Below are positions 24,121-32,846 of a stretch of DNA of 64,000 nt, in pieces; position 1 is the stretch's first letter; every line of letters begins with the position of its first letter. The translations under genes and the position numbers were made by a program. Below the pieces are notes generated by a model. That model did not search any database and had not been told where the DNA came from. It saw only the letters and a list, made by a program, of their open reading frames with translations. The DNA lies in contig NZ_CP040005.1 of the NCBI RefSeq assembly GCF_005696555.1, positions 2,666,001 through 2,730,000 on the forward strand. The letters are read 5' to 3'. The DNA is from Actinomyces sp. oral taxon 171 str. F0337 (GTDB lineage: Bacteria > Actinomycetota > Actinomycetes > Actinomycetales > Actinomycetaceae).

Positions 24121-26145
24121 ATGTCATCCCCCACGCCTCCTCATGCTTCCTCCCCCACCTCGCCCCGAGACGACACTGGTGCCCCGCCCGCCTCCTCAGC
24201 GGCCGACGCCCCCGGCGCTACAGCCGCGTCGGCCGCGAAGGGTCGGGCGGGCACCGGATTGCCCGCGGCGCTGAGCAACCCCGCTCTCCTGCGGACCCTC
24301 ATCCGTTCCGTGCCGACGACGGCCTCCCCCGATCCCACGATCCCCGCCCCCGACAACGGCAGGACGAGTCCCACTCCTCGGGAACGGGTCTCCCAGCCGC
24401 ACAAGTCGACGTCGATCACGACCCCGTGGAATGACACACTGACCCCTATGTCCAGTCAGCTGCCAGCCCCTGAGCCCGGCCGTCCAGCCGCCGACATACC
24501 CACAGACGACGACCTGGGGTTCCAGCCCGATTCCCAGGGCCTGCTGCGCACGATCAGACAGTGGTACTACCGCCATCCGATGATCGCTGACACTCTCATT
24601 GCCGGCGGAATCGTTCTGCTGGACCTGATCATGATGTACCTGTCCCTCAAAGGGCCGGACGCCGATGCCAACACCACCCTGCATCTGCCGATAACGCTCT
24701 CCACACTGGGGCTTTGTGGAGTCCTACTCGCACTGCGACGACACTATCCCATACGGGTATGGGCAGCCTTGACGATAGTGCTCGAGATCTACTCCTTCGC
24801 GCAGATCCATGTCTATCACCTCAGCGTGCAGCAGCGCGCGTCCATGTGGGCCGGCCTCGTACTCATTCTGATACTGGCCGTTCCAATCTGTCTGGGCACC
24901 ATCGCCTCACACCGCGGACCGACCGTCGCCTGGACGGTGTGGGCCATCTACTTCATCATCAGCGCCGGCGACGACTTCGTCCTCAATCCGTCCCGCTCCT
25001 TCTCCTTACCAGAGCTCGGGCAAAGCCTGCTCGTTGTAGGTCTCATCACGGCCATCGGTGTTCTGGTGGGTCTCAATGCCCGCTCCACCCGCCTGCGGTT
25101 CAAGGCCATGGAGGTCCGCTCGGCCCGGATGGCCCTGGCCAGCGAGCAGTCTGCGCTGCTGGCGGCCGCCGAGGAGCGCAGTCGCATCGCCCGGGAGATG
25201 CACGACGTCGTCGCCCACTCCCTGGCCGTCATGATCACGATGGCCGATGGCGCCGCCGCCACAGTCGAGCGCAATCCGGCCACCGCCAAGCAGGCCATGG
25301 AGACCCTGGCCGAGGCCGGGCGCAGCGCCCTGGCCGACACCCGCCGCCTGGTGGGGGTCCTGCGGGAGGATCCCTCGGTCACCGCAGGACACGCCTCCGT
25401 CCCCGATGGCTCGGTGGGTTCCGCCTCCTCAACCGGCGCGCAGGACACGGCACCGCTCCCGGACCAGTCCGACTCCGCCCGCCGCCCCCACTGGAACCTG
25501 AAGGGGAGAACGGCGGGGGCCTCGCAGTCCCCGGAACCCCCCGCCCCCTCAGGGAGCCCACCGGCGTCGACCCGCCACCGCGAGGTCCGAGACCTGCCGG
25601 TGCCCGAGTTCGCACCCCTGGGGACGGTGACACCGGTCGAGCCCAGCGCCCCCATCGCCAGCCTGCGCCAACGGGCCACCGACGGCGCGGGCGACCGGTC
25701 CCGGGGCGACCTGCCCCTGGCTCCTTCCCCCGAGCAGGCCGACATCACCGAGCTGGTCAAGCGCTTCGTGGCTGCGGGGGTGCCCGTCAGCTACCGGTGG
25801 GTGGGTGCGGCACTCCCGGAGGACAAGGCACTCCAGCTCACCGTGTTCCGCATCGCTCAGGAGGCCCTGACCAACGTGCTGCGCTACGCCCCGACAACAC
25901 CGGCCGTCAGCGTCGACGTCGAGCGGCACATCGGCACCGTGGTTCTCACCGTGGACAATGAGGCCGCCCCCGGCACACGTCCGATGCACGGGTCAGGCAA
26001 GGGGCTAATCGGCATGCGGGAACGCGCATCGGTCTATGGTGGGACCGTACAGGCCGGCCCGACGCCCACGGGTTGGCGAGTCCGCGCAGTCCTGCGCTGG
26101 GACGAGCATGACGAAGGGACTTTCTCATGGCAGACGCCCCTGTGA
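24121..26145 (+). CDS. Sensor histidine kinase (NarL-type partner)
   Basis: 674 residues. ATG 24121 follows GGAGGTG, better than the internal ATG 24450. Order: disordered Ser/Pro/Thr start (1-150), four to six membrane spans (about 155-330), HisKA_3 domain with REMHDVVAHS and phospho-acceptor His361, a disordered ~140-residue insert rich in Ser, Pro and Arg (about 415-540), then a HATPase_c domain (EALTNVLRYA N-box, GKGLIGMRERA G-box). The insert between the dimerisation and ATPase domains is unusual. It overlaps the regulator gene by 19 nt, so the two are coupled. Confidence 0.92.
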   Translation: MSSPTPPHASSPTSPRDDTGAPPASSAADAPGATAASAAKGRAGTGLPAALSNPALLRTLIRSVPTTASPDPTIPAPDNGRTSPTPRERVSQPHKSTSITTPWNDTLTPMSSQLPAPEPGRPAADIPTDDDLGFQPDSQGLLRTIRQWYYRHPMIADTLIAGGIVLLDLIMMYLSLKGPDADANTTLHLPITLSTLGLCGVLLALRRHYPIRVWAALTIVLEIYSFAQIHVYHLSVQQRASMWAGLVLILILAVPICLGTIASHRGPTVAWTVWAIYFIISAGDDFVLNPSRSFSLPELGQSLLVVGLITAIGVLVGLNARSTRLRFKAMEVRSARMALASEQSALLAAAEERSRIAREMHDVVAHSLAVMITMADGAAATVERNPATAKQAMETLAEAGRSALADTRRLVGVLREDPSVTAGHASVPDGSVGSASSTGAQDTAPLPDQSDSARRPHWNLKGRTAGASQSPEPPAPSGSPPASTRHREVRDLPVPEFAPLGTVTPVEPSAPIASLRQRATDGAGDRSRGDLPLAPSPEQADITELVKRFVAAGVPVSYRWVGAALPEDKALQLTVFRIAQEALTNVLRYAPTTPAVSVDVERHIGTVVLTVDNEAAPGTRPMHGSGKGLIGMRERASVYGGTVQAGPTPTGWRVRAVLRWDEHDEGTFSWQTPL

Positions 26146-26864
26146 ACAGCGGCGACCCTGTCCGGCCCGACGGGTCGGAGCGCCCCGGTGAGGTCAGCGG
26201 CCCGATCAGCGTCGTGCTCGCCGACGACCAGGCGCTCATGCGCATGGGCTTCCGCATGGTGCTGGAGGCCGAGGAGGACATCACCGTCGTCGGCGAGGCC
26301 TCCGACGGGACCTCCGCCCTGGCCCAGGCCAAGGCCCTGCACCCCGACGTCATCCTCATGGACGTGCGCATGCCGGGCATGAACGGCATTGAGGCCACCG
26401 AGCTCATCGCCCGGGAGTGCCCGAGCACGCGCGTACTCATCCTGACCACCTTCGACCTGGACGAGTACGCCTTCGCCGGGCTGCGCGCCGGGGCCTCCGG
26501 CTTCCTGCTCAAGGACACCCGGCCCACCGAGCTCGCCGAGGCGATCCGTACCGTGGCCTCCGGGGAGGCAGTCGTCTCACCGCGCATCACCCAGCGGATG
26601 CTGGAGATGTTCGCCGCCTCGCTACCGAGCTCGGACGCGCCGGCCCAGCCCTCCTCGGATCCACGGATCGACTCGCTGACCCCGCGCGAGAAGGAGATCC
26701 TCGTACTCATGAGCCAGGGCATGTCGAACGCGGAGATCGCCGCGCACCTCGTCGTCTCAGCCACCACCGTCAAGACGCACGTGGGCAATGTGCTCACCAA
26801 GCTCGACGTGCGCGACCGGGTCCAGGCCGTCGTCGTCGCCTACGAGACCGGACTCATGGCCTGA
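26127..26864 (+). CDS. NarL/LuxR-family response regulator
   Basis: 245 residues. Receiver domain (about 25-145) with acidic DDQ, phospho-acceptor Asp79 in VILMDVRMPGMNG and the conserved Lys in FLLKDTRPTEL; C-terminal LuxR HTH (about 170-235) with LTPREKEILVLMSQGMSNAEIA and TTVKTHVGNVLTKL. It is the partner of the overlapping kinase and probably activates the exporter genes just upstream. The first 25 residues are a variable tail. Confidence 0.95.
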   Translation: MADAPVNSGDPVRPDGSERPGEVSGPISVVLADDQALMRMGFRMVLEAEEDITVVGEASDGTSALAQAKALHPDVILMDVRMPGMNGIEATELIARECPSTRVLILTTFDLDEYAFAGLRAGASGFLLKDTRPTELAEAIRTVASGEAVVSPRITQRMLEMFAASLPSSDAPAQPSSDPRIDSLTPREKEILVLMSQGMSNAEIAAHLVVSATTVKTHVGNVLTKLDVRDRVQAVVVAYETGLMA

Positions 26865-26910
26865 GCCCCAGCAGCCTCGCTGAGGCGGTTCGCGGTGGCG
26901 CGACCTCACG

Positions 26911-27513
26911 TCAGCGGGGCGCGTGGAGGCGCTGCTGGGCGTCGTCGAAGCCGGCCGTGACGACCTGCTCGACGGCGTCGGCAGCCTGCTCCAGGGTGAC
27001 GCCGAGGTCGGCGCGCTCACGGCCGGGGAAGTCGGACAGGACGAAGTCGGAGGGATCCTGGCGTCCCGGCGGGCGGCCGATGCCCACGCGCAGGCGCGCG
27101 TAGTCCTTGGTGGAGACGGACTTGCTGATGGAGCGCAGGCCGTTGTGACCACCCTCGCCGCCGCCGCGCTTGAGGCGCAGATCGTGGGCGGGCAGGTCGA
27201 GCTCGTCGTGGACAACGAGCAAGCGGCTGGCGGGGTCGATCCCGTAGTAGGAGACGAGCCCGGCCACGGGGCCGCCGGAGAGGTTCATGAGCACCGAGGG
27301 CTCGGCCAGGATGACGCGGGGGCCGGGGGCTCCGCCGGGCATCATGCCCAGTCGCCCCTCGGCCACGCGGGCGCGGGCCTTCTTGTGCTGGGAAAACCGG
27401 GACCCGGTGCGCTCGGCCAGAACGTCGAGCACCAAGTAGCCGACGTTGTGGCGGTTGCGGGCGTACCGGGGCCCGGGGTTCCCCAGCCCGACGACGAGCC
27501 AGGCCTCACTCAT
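26911..27513 (-). CDS. pth: Peptidyl-tRNA hydrolase
   Basis: 200 residues. Hydrolyses peptidyl-tRNA released from stalled ribosomes. LVVGLGNPGPRYARNRHNVG contains the catalytic His, VHDELDLPAHDLRLKRGGG and GHNGLRSI are the other conserved blocks, and RLRVGIGRPPGRQDPSDFVL precedes the C-terminal helix. It is downstream of rplY on the same strand with a 90-bp gap, the order seen in most actinobacteria, so the two are probably cotranscribed. Confidence 0.96.
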   Translation of the reverse strand: MSEAWLVVGLGNPGPRYARNRHNVGYLVLDVLAERTGSRFSQHKKARARVAEGRLGMMPGGAPGPRVILAEPSVLMNLSGGPVAGLVSYYGIDPASRLLVVHDELDLPAHDLRLKRGGGEGGHNGLRSISKSVSTKDYARLRVGIGRPPGRQDPSDFVLSDFPGRERADLGVTLEQAADAVEQVVTAGFDDAQQRLHAPR

Positions 27514-27603
27514 GCGCCCCGCCCCGGGGTGAGCCCGGCGCGGGAGGCACGGGTGGCGCCTGCCGGCGCGTCGTCGTGGCTGGACATGTCAGTCACGCGC
27601 GAT

Positions 27604-28215
27604 TCACTCGGCCTCGGTCTCGGCGTCACCCTCGGCGGGGACGACCTCGGGGACCTCGGAGGCGACGGCGTGCTCGTCGGCCACGTTGACCACGGCGGTG
27701 TCGGCATCGGAGACGGCCTCGACACCCTTGGGCAGGGTGATGTCGGCGATGGTGAGGACGGTACCGGCGGCGACGTCGGTGATGTCGACCTCGATGGTCT
27801 CGGGGACGGAGACGGCCGGGGCGGAGACCATGATGGTGGCGGCCTCGATCATGTGCATAGTGCCGGGGGCTGCGGTGCCGATGACGGTGACCGGGACCTC
27901 GACGTCGACGCGCTCGTTGCGGTCGACCAGGAGGAAGTCGACGTGCTGCACGCCGGGGCGGATGGGGTGGCGCTGCACGTCCTTCCCCAGAACCAGGAGG
28001 GTCTCACCGCCGTCGATGACCAGCTCGACCAGGGCGTTGTCGTTGCTGCGCAGGGCCAGGCGGGTGGCGTGCTCCTCGAGCAGGAGGTGGCGGGGCTCGG
28101 TGCCGTGGCCGTAGACGACGACGGGGACCTGGCCGGCGCGGCGGGCCTGGCGGGCCGAGCCCTTGCCGAACTCGGTGCGGTCCTGGGCCTTGAGGGTGAT
28201 GGCGTTGTTGGCCAT
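27604..28215 (-). CDS. rplY: 50S ribosomal protein L25/general stress protein Ctc
   Basis: 203 residues, the long two-domain form: an N-terminal L25 5S-rRNA-binding domain (ITLKAQDRTEFGKGSARQAR, VPVVVYGHG) and a C-terminal TL5/Ctc beta domain (VDVEVPVTVIGTAAPG), ending in an acidic tail rich in Glu and Asp. ATG 28215 follows AAGGAGAGCC. A GC-rich hairpin in its 5' leader (GCGGGGC/GCCCCGC near 28237-28255) may affect expression. Confidence 0.95.
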   Translation of the reverse strand: MANNAITLKAQDRTEFGKGSARQARRAGQVPVVVYGHGTEPRHLLLEEHATRLALRSNDNALVELVIDGGETLLVLGKDVQRHPIRPGVQHVDFLLVDRNERVDVEVPVTVIGTAAPGTMHMIEAATIMVSAPAVSVPETIEVDITDVAAGTVLTIADITLPKGVEAVSDADTAVVNVADEHAVASEVPEVVPAEGDAETEAE

Positions 28216-28442
28216 GTGGCTCTCCTTGCGGATGAGGCGGGGCCCGGTGCCCCGCGGCTGATGGTGGTCCGGCTGGGCGCGACGACGCGCAGTACCGCCA
28301 GGTACCACCACGTCGATCACGGATGCGCGCCTCGCTGGCGCGTCCCTCGCCGGGGCAACGTGGGCAAGACTACGACATTGGCAGGCCGCGCGAACAGGCA
28401 GGTAGCCGGTGAGGCGCCCCACCTGGCGGCAGTGACAGCTTG

Positions 28443-28847
28443 TCAAGTGCGCTGAGGTGAGGTCCCCGTGAGCGCAGCGGTGAGCTTACGCATGACGGAG
28501 AAGGCGGAGTCACTAGCGGTCGGCCCAAGGGCGGTGAGGCTGGCCATCAGAGCGGCGATCTCCGGGAGATCCAACTCAACAGGTCCAGGCGGACCAGCGT
28601 GCTCGATGGTGGCACCTCCGCCTCGGCCTGGGATCACGGTGACCGGCACGCCGGAGTGGCGCAGCCGTTCCAGGTCGCGGGCAATGGTCCGCTCAGTCAC
28701 GTGCAGGTCGTTGGCGAGACGACCGAGCGTCAGTCGCTTCGGGCTGGCATGCAGTCGCTCGATGAGGTGCTGCTGACGCTCCACCCGTCGCAGGGTCAGG
28801 TATGGGTCACGTGATGCAGCGGACGCCCGTCCTGCAGGCGAGTTCAT
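28443..28847 (-). CDS. Small HTH regulator (DeoR/YafY-type DNA-binding domain only)
   Basis: 134 residues. RLTLGRLANDLHVTERTIARDLERLRHSGVP is an HTH_11 winged helix as found at the start of WYL-domain regulators, but the protein ends just after the linker helix (LPEIAALMASLTALG) where a WYL domain would begin, so it lacks the usual ligand-sensing part. It is divergent from the NTF2-like gene with 56 bp between the starts and may regulate it. Either a natural short form or a truncated WYL regulator. Confidence 0.8.
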   Translation of the reverse strand: MNSPAGRASAASRDPYLTLRRVERQQHLIERLHASPKRLTLGRLANDLHVTERTIARDLERLRHSGVPVTVIPGRGGGATIEHAGPPGPVELDLPEIAALMASLTALGPTASDSAFSVMRKLTAALTGTSPQRT

Positions 28848-28903
28848 GGACTCATCGTAACCGCGACATGGGCGTGTCCGGGTTTGAGCGTAGCGTGGAC
28901 GCC

Positions 28904-29266
28904 ATGACCAACAGCACTATCGTGCAGCAGTTCTTCGACTCCTACACCCGCGCCCTGCTTGGCCGAGACTCCAAGGCCATCGCCGAGCACTACGCCGTAC
29001 CCGCACTGATCGAGTTCCCCGAACACCCCATCGCTGTCTCCGAGGCCTCACAGACCGAGCAGTTCTTCTCCGGGGCGTTCGGCCAGTACGAGGCCGTCTC
29101 CACCACTCACGCAACCATCAAGGTCGTTGCTGAGACCGGGCACAGCATCTGGGCTGACGTCACCTGGACCCACGACGCCGGCGTACCGAGTGAGCACTTC
29201 ATCTACCAACTCGTCCGCGACAGTGAGAGCTGGAAGATCGCCGTTCTGACCCCGCTGGACACCTGA
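28904..29266 (+). CDS. NTF2-like (SnoaL-type) small protein
   Basis: 120 residues from ATG 28904; an earlier in-frame ATG at 28868 would also be possible. The pattern STIVQQFFDSYTRALLGRDS, HYAVPALIEFP and a C-terminal FIYQLVRDSESWKIAVLTPL strand pair fits the cone-shaped NTF2 fold (DUF4440/SnoaL group), which holds small hydrophobic ligands or acts as an isomerase. It is divergent from a small HTH regulator, a common pairing for stress or detoxification genes. Substrate unknown. Confidence 0.7.
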   Translation: MTNSTIVQQFFDSYTRALLGRDSKAIAEHYAVPALIEFPEHPIAVSEASQTEQFFSGAFGQYEAVSTTHATIKVVAETGHSIWADVTWTHDAGVPSEHFIYQLVRDSESWKIAVLTPLDT

Positions 29267-29971
29267 CATACCGGCTACGACACACCGACCAGATCTGGCC
29301 CCTCTGCACCAGAGCCAGCGACCGGCTCGCGCGGTCGCCCCTGAGGGCGCGCGTTCGAGGGTGGAAGGTACTGCGTTATCTCACGACTTCTGGGAGTTTC
29401 GGATGTTATGAAATATGAGACGGGGTGGGATGGGTTGCCTGGGGCCTTCGTGCAGTACGTACACCCTTCGGCCAGTATTTCCCGACCCTCGCGGAGTAAA
29501 CCGACTCGGGGCGAGAGTGGGCCGGAACCGGTGTTGAACCATGACCTCCAGGCCCCAGCACGGGAGCCTGAAGGGGGCAGGCATAGCAAGGCGAGGCCGG
29601 TCCGCCGCCTAGACACCGCGGAGTCGAGCAGGCCCGCGACTCGGTGTCCACAGCGCTGACATCAACGAGCCCTCCACCAAAGCTCTCGACGGGGATCGTT
29701 GGAATTGTGCGGTTTCTCTTCGAGGTGCGGCGTCGGTGCAGGGCTGATGTCAGCGCCATGGACACCAACGCCCCATCATGCCTCTTCTCTCAGCACACCA
29801 TCCGCTCCAGGACCACCAGCCCGCCCCGAGCCCCTGCCCGAACGAGTGCTTCAGCAGTCTTGATACTCATACGTCTCAGAAGTGAGGAGACAGCACAGAG
29901 GGTTAAAGGTACGAACGCGCGACCTACCCGACGAACGGGCGGAGGCATCGGCCTGCGCCTCGGCCGGGGGT
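29267..29971. other. Gene-free stretch before the lipoprotein gene
   Basis: 705 bp with no convincing gene. It holds a 22-bp imperfect inverted repeat (29643-29664 and 29745-29766, 80-nt spacer) and, at 29912-29942, one copy of a 31-bp repeat that recurs at 30822-30852. Possibly decayed sequence. Confidence 0.6.
29912..29942. repeat. 31-bp direct repeat, left copy
   Basis: Matches 30822-30852 at 27 of 31 positions, same orientation; the two copies bracket the lipoprotein gene. The embedded GTACGAACGCGCG (29909-29921) also occurs at 20094-20106. Confidence 0.7.
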
Positions 29972-30565
29972 TCAGAATATGTGCTCGTTGGCCATGAGGA
30001 TCAGGAGGTTGGCGTCGGCGCAGACCGCCGCCCGATCCACCCCGACACCGTCTGACCCATGGGCGTTCGGATCGTCTCGCATCATATGCTTGACATCGAG
30101 GATCTCATCGGCCTTCTCCTTCGGGACCGTGGTGAAGACCTTGCTCTCGGGGACGTACTGGCGCAGGTCAGGATAAATGCCCGGGAGCGGATCGGCTTTT
30201 CCGCTCGATGCCTCGGCGAGGGCCCGGGTGCCGGCGGGATCGAGCGTCATCACCCCGTGTATCCATATCGGGCGGTCCTGCGGGGGCAGGAGCTCGCGTT
30301 CCTCCTGCCAGTACTGCATGACCCAGTGGGCCGAGGAGATGGTGATGCCCGGCATGCGTCTGTCGAGGCGTCCCAGATCGGTCCGGATCTCCAGCTTCAC
30401 GGGAACGTACTCGGTGAAGCTCGCGAAACGGCCGTCCGACGTCGGCGTCGGTGTCGCGCCCGACCGTGACCGGTCCTCTTTCGCTGAGGCGCACCCGCCC
30501 AGCGACAGTGCCGCCGCCCCGACGAGGCCCATGCCGACGGCGCTGCGCCGCCCGTGCTCGGCCAT
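29972..30565 (-). CDS. Small lipoprotein of unknown function
   Basis: 197 residues from ATG 30565 behind AAAGGGGG; the frame opens 18 codons earlier without support. The N-terminus (GRRSAVGMGLVGAAALSLGG then Cys) is a lipoprotein signal with an LGGC lipobox, so the protein is anchored outside the membrane. The mature part starts with a Ser/Thr/Pro linker and contains WVMQYWQEERELLPP and WIHGVMTLDPAGTRALAEAS; no family is recognised. It is isolated between 31-bp direct repeats, which suggests it may have moved as a unit. Confidence 0.75.
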   Translation of the reverse strand: MAEHGRRSAVGMGLVGAAALSLGGCASAKEDRSRSGATPTPTSDGRFASFTEYVPVKLEIRTDLGRLDRRMPGITISSAHWVMQYWQEERELLPPQDRPIWIHGVMTLDPAGTRALAEASSGKADPLPGIYPDLRQYVPESKVFTTVPKEKADEILDVKHMMRDDPNAHGSDGVGVDRAAVCADANLLILMANEHIF

Positions 30566-30779
30566 GCTCGCCCCCTTTCGCTCCCGGTCCCGCCTGCGAC
30601 CCGACCTGTCGTAAGGCACTGCGGGTGCAGCGAAGACTACTCGCGCCGAGCGACGAAGGGCCCGCGATCACGGCGGCCGGCGGCGGGCACTTGTCCCCAT
30701 GTCCTGGCCACGGGAGCACGCAAGGAGCACGGAACTGAGATCATCCGGAGGACAACGGCCCCAAGCCCATCGGGCTCCA

Positions 30780-30852
30780 CGCGTTCGTACCGTAGGGGTC
30801 GCGGTCGTGCCCTTCACCCCTCGAACGCACGACCTACCCTACGAACTCGCGG
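30780..30852. repeat. 31-bp direct repeat, right copy, with inverted partner
   Basis: 30822-30852 is the second copy of the repeat at 29912-29942. Just upstream, 30780-30810 is an imperfect inverted match to it, so the whole can fold into a long hairpin. Located between the lipoprotein gene and aroD; it could terminate either transcript. Confidence 0.6.
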
Positions 30853-30866
30853 GCACGGAACATCTC

Positions 30867-31757
30867 TCAGGCCCGCAGGAGCTCCAGGCAGCGGCGCACG
30901 TCCTGGATCGGCATCTGGCCGGGCGCGGAGGCCCGGGCCTCCCCCTGCTCGTCGGGGACGACGGCGAAGGTCAGCGCCGTCCCGAAGGCCGGCGCCACGC
31001 GGCTGACCGCCCCGAGCGCCCCCATGGACATGGCGGCCACGGGCACACCCCGGCCGGTGCCCTCCCCCGTGCCCATCGTGGCCCGCGCGCACACGCCCAG
31101 GAGGCGGGCGACGTCGTCGGCGCTGGTGGGCCATACGGCGATCTTGGCCAGGTCGGCCCCCTCATCGGCCATGCGGGCGAGGACCCCCTCCAGGACCTCA
31201 TCGGGAGGCGTGGCCTCGAAGTCGTGGAAGGAGGCGACGATGTCGACGCCCAGTGTGTGGGCATGCTCGCAGACCCGCCGCAGGCAGCCGCGCTGGACCT
31301 CGACGTCGATGGCGGCCGGGCGGCGCTCGGGCGCCCAGTCGGCGAGCCCGTCGAGGACGGAGCGCAAGAGGGCGCCGTAGGCTGCGTCGTCCAGGTGGGC
31401 CCGGCCCCCCTCGGCGGCGGTGCGGCAGGTGAGCACCAGGGGGGCTCCGTCGGCAGCGTTGACAGCATCACCCACACCCCGCAGGCACTCCAGGGTCTGG
31501 GCCGCGACCGTGGCCGTGTCCAGCGAGTCGGAGGCGGGCGGCTTCGCACCGGTGGCCTCGGCGGAGGCGGCCAGGGCGCCGGCCTCCTCAAGCAGGTCGA
31601 CGCGCAGCTCGAGGACGTCGGCACCGGCGCCGATGGCGCTGCGGGCCTGGGCCCGCGCGTGGGCGAGGTTCGGCCCGGTCAGGGAGACGGCTACCGCGGG
31701 CAGGCCACCGGGGCCGGGGACGCGGCGCCCGCCCCAGGTCAGCGACGTCGCGCTCAC
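30867..31757 (-). CDS. aroD: Type I 3-dehydroquinate dehydratase
   Basis: 296 residues. Third step of the shikimate pathway, dehydrating 3-dehydroquinate through a Schiff base. GADVLELRVDLLEE at the start of the barrel, IVASFHDFEATPPDEVLEGV with the catalytic His, and ADLAKIAVWP with the Schiff-base Lys are present; SMGALGAVSRVAPAFGTALTFA is the C-terminal block. GTG 31757 overlaps the upstream stop in a GTGA. Somewhat longer than the usual ~250 residues because of Ala/Pro-rich inserts. Last gene of the ftsB-DUF501-ppx-aroD run. Confidence 0.92.
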   Translation of the reverse strand: MSATSLTWGGRRVPGPGGLPAVAVSLTGPNLAHARAQARSAIGAGADVLELRVDLLEEAGALAASAEATGAKPPASDSLDTATVAAQTLECLRGVGDAVNAADGAPLVLTCRTAAEGGRAHLDDAAYGALLRSVLDGLADWAPERRPAAIDVEVQRGCLRRVCEHAHTLGVDIVASFHDFEATPPDEVLEGVLARMADEGADLAKIAVWPTSADDVARLLGVCARATMGTGEGTGRGVPVAAMSMGALGAVSRVAPAFGTALTFAVVPDEQGEARASAPGQMPIQDVRRCLELLRA

Positions 31758-32791
31758 GCCCGGGCCTCTTCGGTCGGCGCCTGCTCGGGCACGAGCGACA
31801 GGGCGATGCCGTCGAGGATGTCGTAGAGGCTGGTGGTGACCCGCTCCAGCGGGTGCCCGGCGGCGGTGGTCCGCTCCACGACGCGGGAGACGACCTCGCT
31901 CCACACGAGGGCGCCGGCGGCGATGACGTCGCGGCGACCGGGGGCCAGGTATCCCCAGGAGGCGCGCTGCTCGGCGGTGGAGTGGATGATCGCCTCGCAG
32001 GAGGCCAGGACGGCCTGCGGGCTCAGCTCGGCGCCGTTCAGGGCCTGCGGGTCGAAGGTCTGAAGGTTCAGGGCGTGGGCGGTGACGGTGGTGATGGTGC
32101 CGGCCAGGCCGACCAGCCGCCCCGGGGCGGACAGGTCGACGACCCGCTCGGCCTCCTCGAGCAGGCCGCGCACCTCGGCCCGGGCGGCGGCCTCGGAGTC
32201 GGGGGTGACACCGCCGGCCAGGAAGCGCTCGGTGATGCGCACGCTGCCGGTGTCCAGGCTGATGGCGGCGCTGGGCTCGTCCACGCCCAGGACCAGCTCG
32301 GTGGATCCGCCCCCGAGGTCGACGACGAGGCGCGGCGCCGGCGCGCGCTCGCCCCGCAGCTGCCCCGGTGCTTCGACGTCCTCTCCCCCGCGAGCGCCCA
32401 GGAGCGAGCCGGTGAAGGACAGGCGGGCCTCCTCCTGGCCGCTGACGACCTCGGGCTCGATGCCCAGCAGGCGACTCACTCCGGCCACGAAGTCCTCACG
32501 GTTGCGGGCGTCGCGGGTGGCGGAGGTGGCCACGAAGCGCCGCACGTCGCTCCCGGGGGCGACACCCAGCTCGGTGCAGTCGGCGGCGTAGGAGGCCACG
32601 GCGGCCAGGGTGCGCTCCAGGGCCTCGGGGTCGAGCAGGCCGGTGCGGTCCACGCCCTGCCCCAGGCGCACGATCTCGTTGCGGCGGCGCAGCACCTCGA
32701 GGCGGGGGCGGCCGGAGCTGTCGCGGTGGGCCTCGGCGATGAGGAGGCGGATGGTGTTGGTACCGCAGTCGATTGCGGCGACGCGGGTCAT
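31754..32791 (-). CDS. Ppx/GppA-family exopolyphosphatase
   Basis: 345 residues. Hydrolyses terminal phosphates of polyphosphate and/or pppGpp. Phosphate-1 motif VAAIDCGTNTIRLLIA at the N-terminus, phosphate-2 motif LVVDLGGGSTELVLG in the middle and LVGLAGTITTVTAHAL later define the ASKHA fold. ATG 32791 follows AGGAGG. It is the short actinobacterial form without the C-terminal HD domain. Which of the two substrates dominates cannot be judged. Confidence 0.93.
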   Translation of the reverse strand: MTRVAAIDCGTNTIRLLIAEAHRDSSGRPRLEVLRRRNEIVRLGQGVDRTGLLDPEALERTLAAVASYAADCTELGVAPGSDVRRFVATSATRDARNREDFVAGVSRLLGIEPEVVSGQEEARLSFTGSLLGARGGEDVEAPGQLRGERAPAPRLVVDLGGGSTELVLGVDEPSAAISLDTGSVRITERFLAGGVTPDSEAAARAEVRGLLEEAERVVDLSAPGRLVGLAGTITTVTAHALNLQTFDPQALNGAELSPQAVLASCEAIIHSTAEQRASWGYLAPGRRDVIAAGALVWSEVVSRVVERTTAAGHPLERVTTSLYDILDGIALSLVPEQAPTEEARA

Positions 32792-32846
32792 GGTGGCGGC
32801 CTCCTGGGCGGGGTCGGGAAGGAGAGAGCAGGACATCCCTGCCCGT

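Noticed and set aside
28802..28903. Longer N-terminus for the NTF2-like protein
   Set aside because: The extension runs into the divergent regulator gene and contains no part of the fold; ATG 28904 fits the family start.
29643..29766. 22-bp imperfect inverted repeat as insertion-sequence ends
   Set aside because: Only 80 bp lie between the arms, no target-site duplication is visible and no transposase remnant is nearby.
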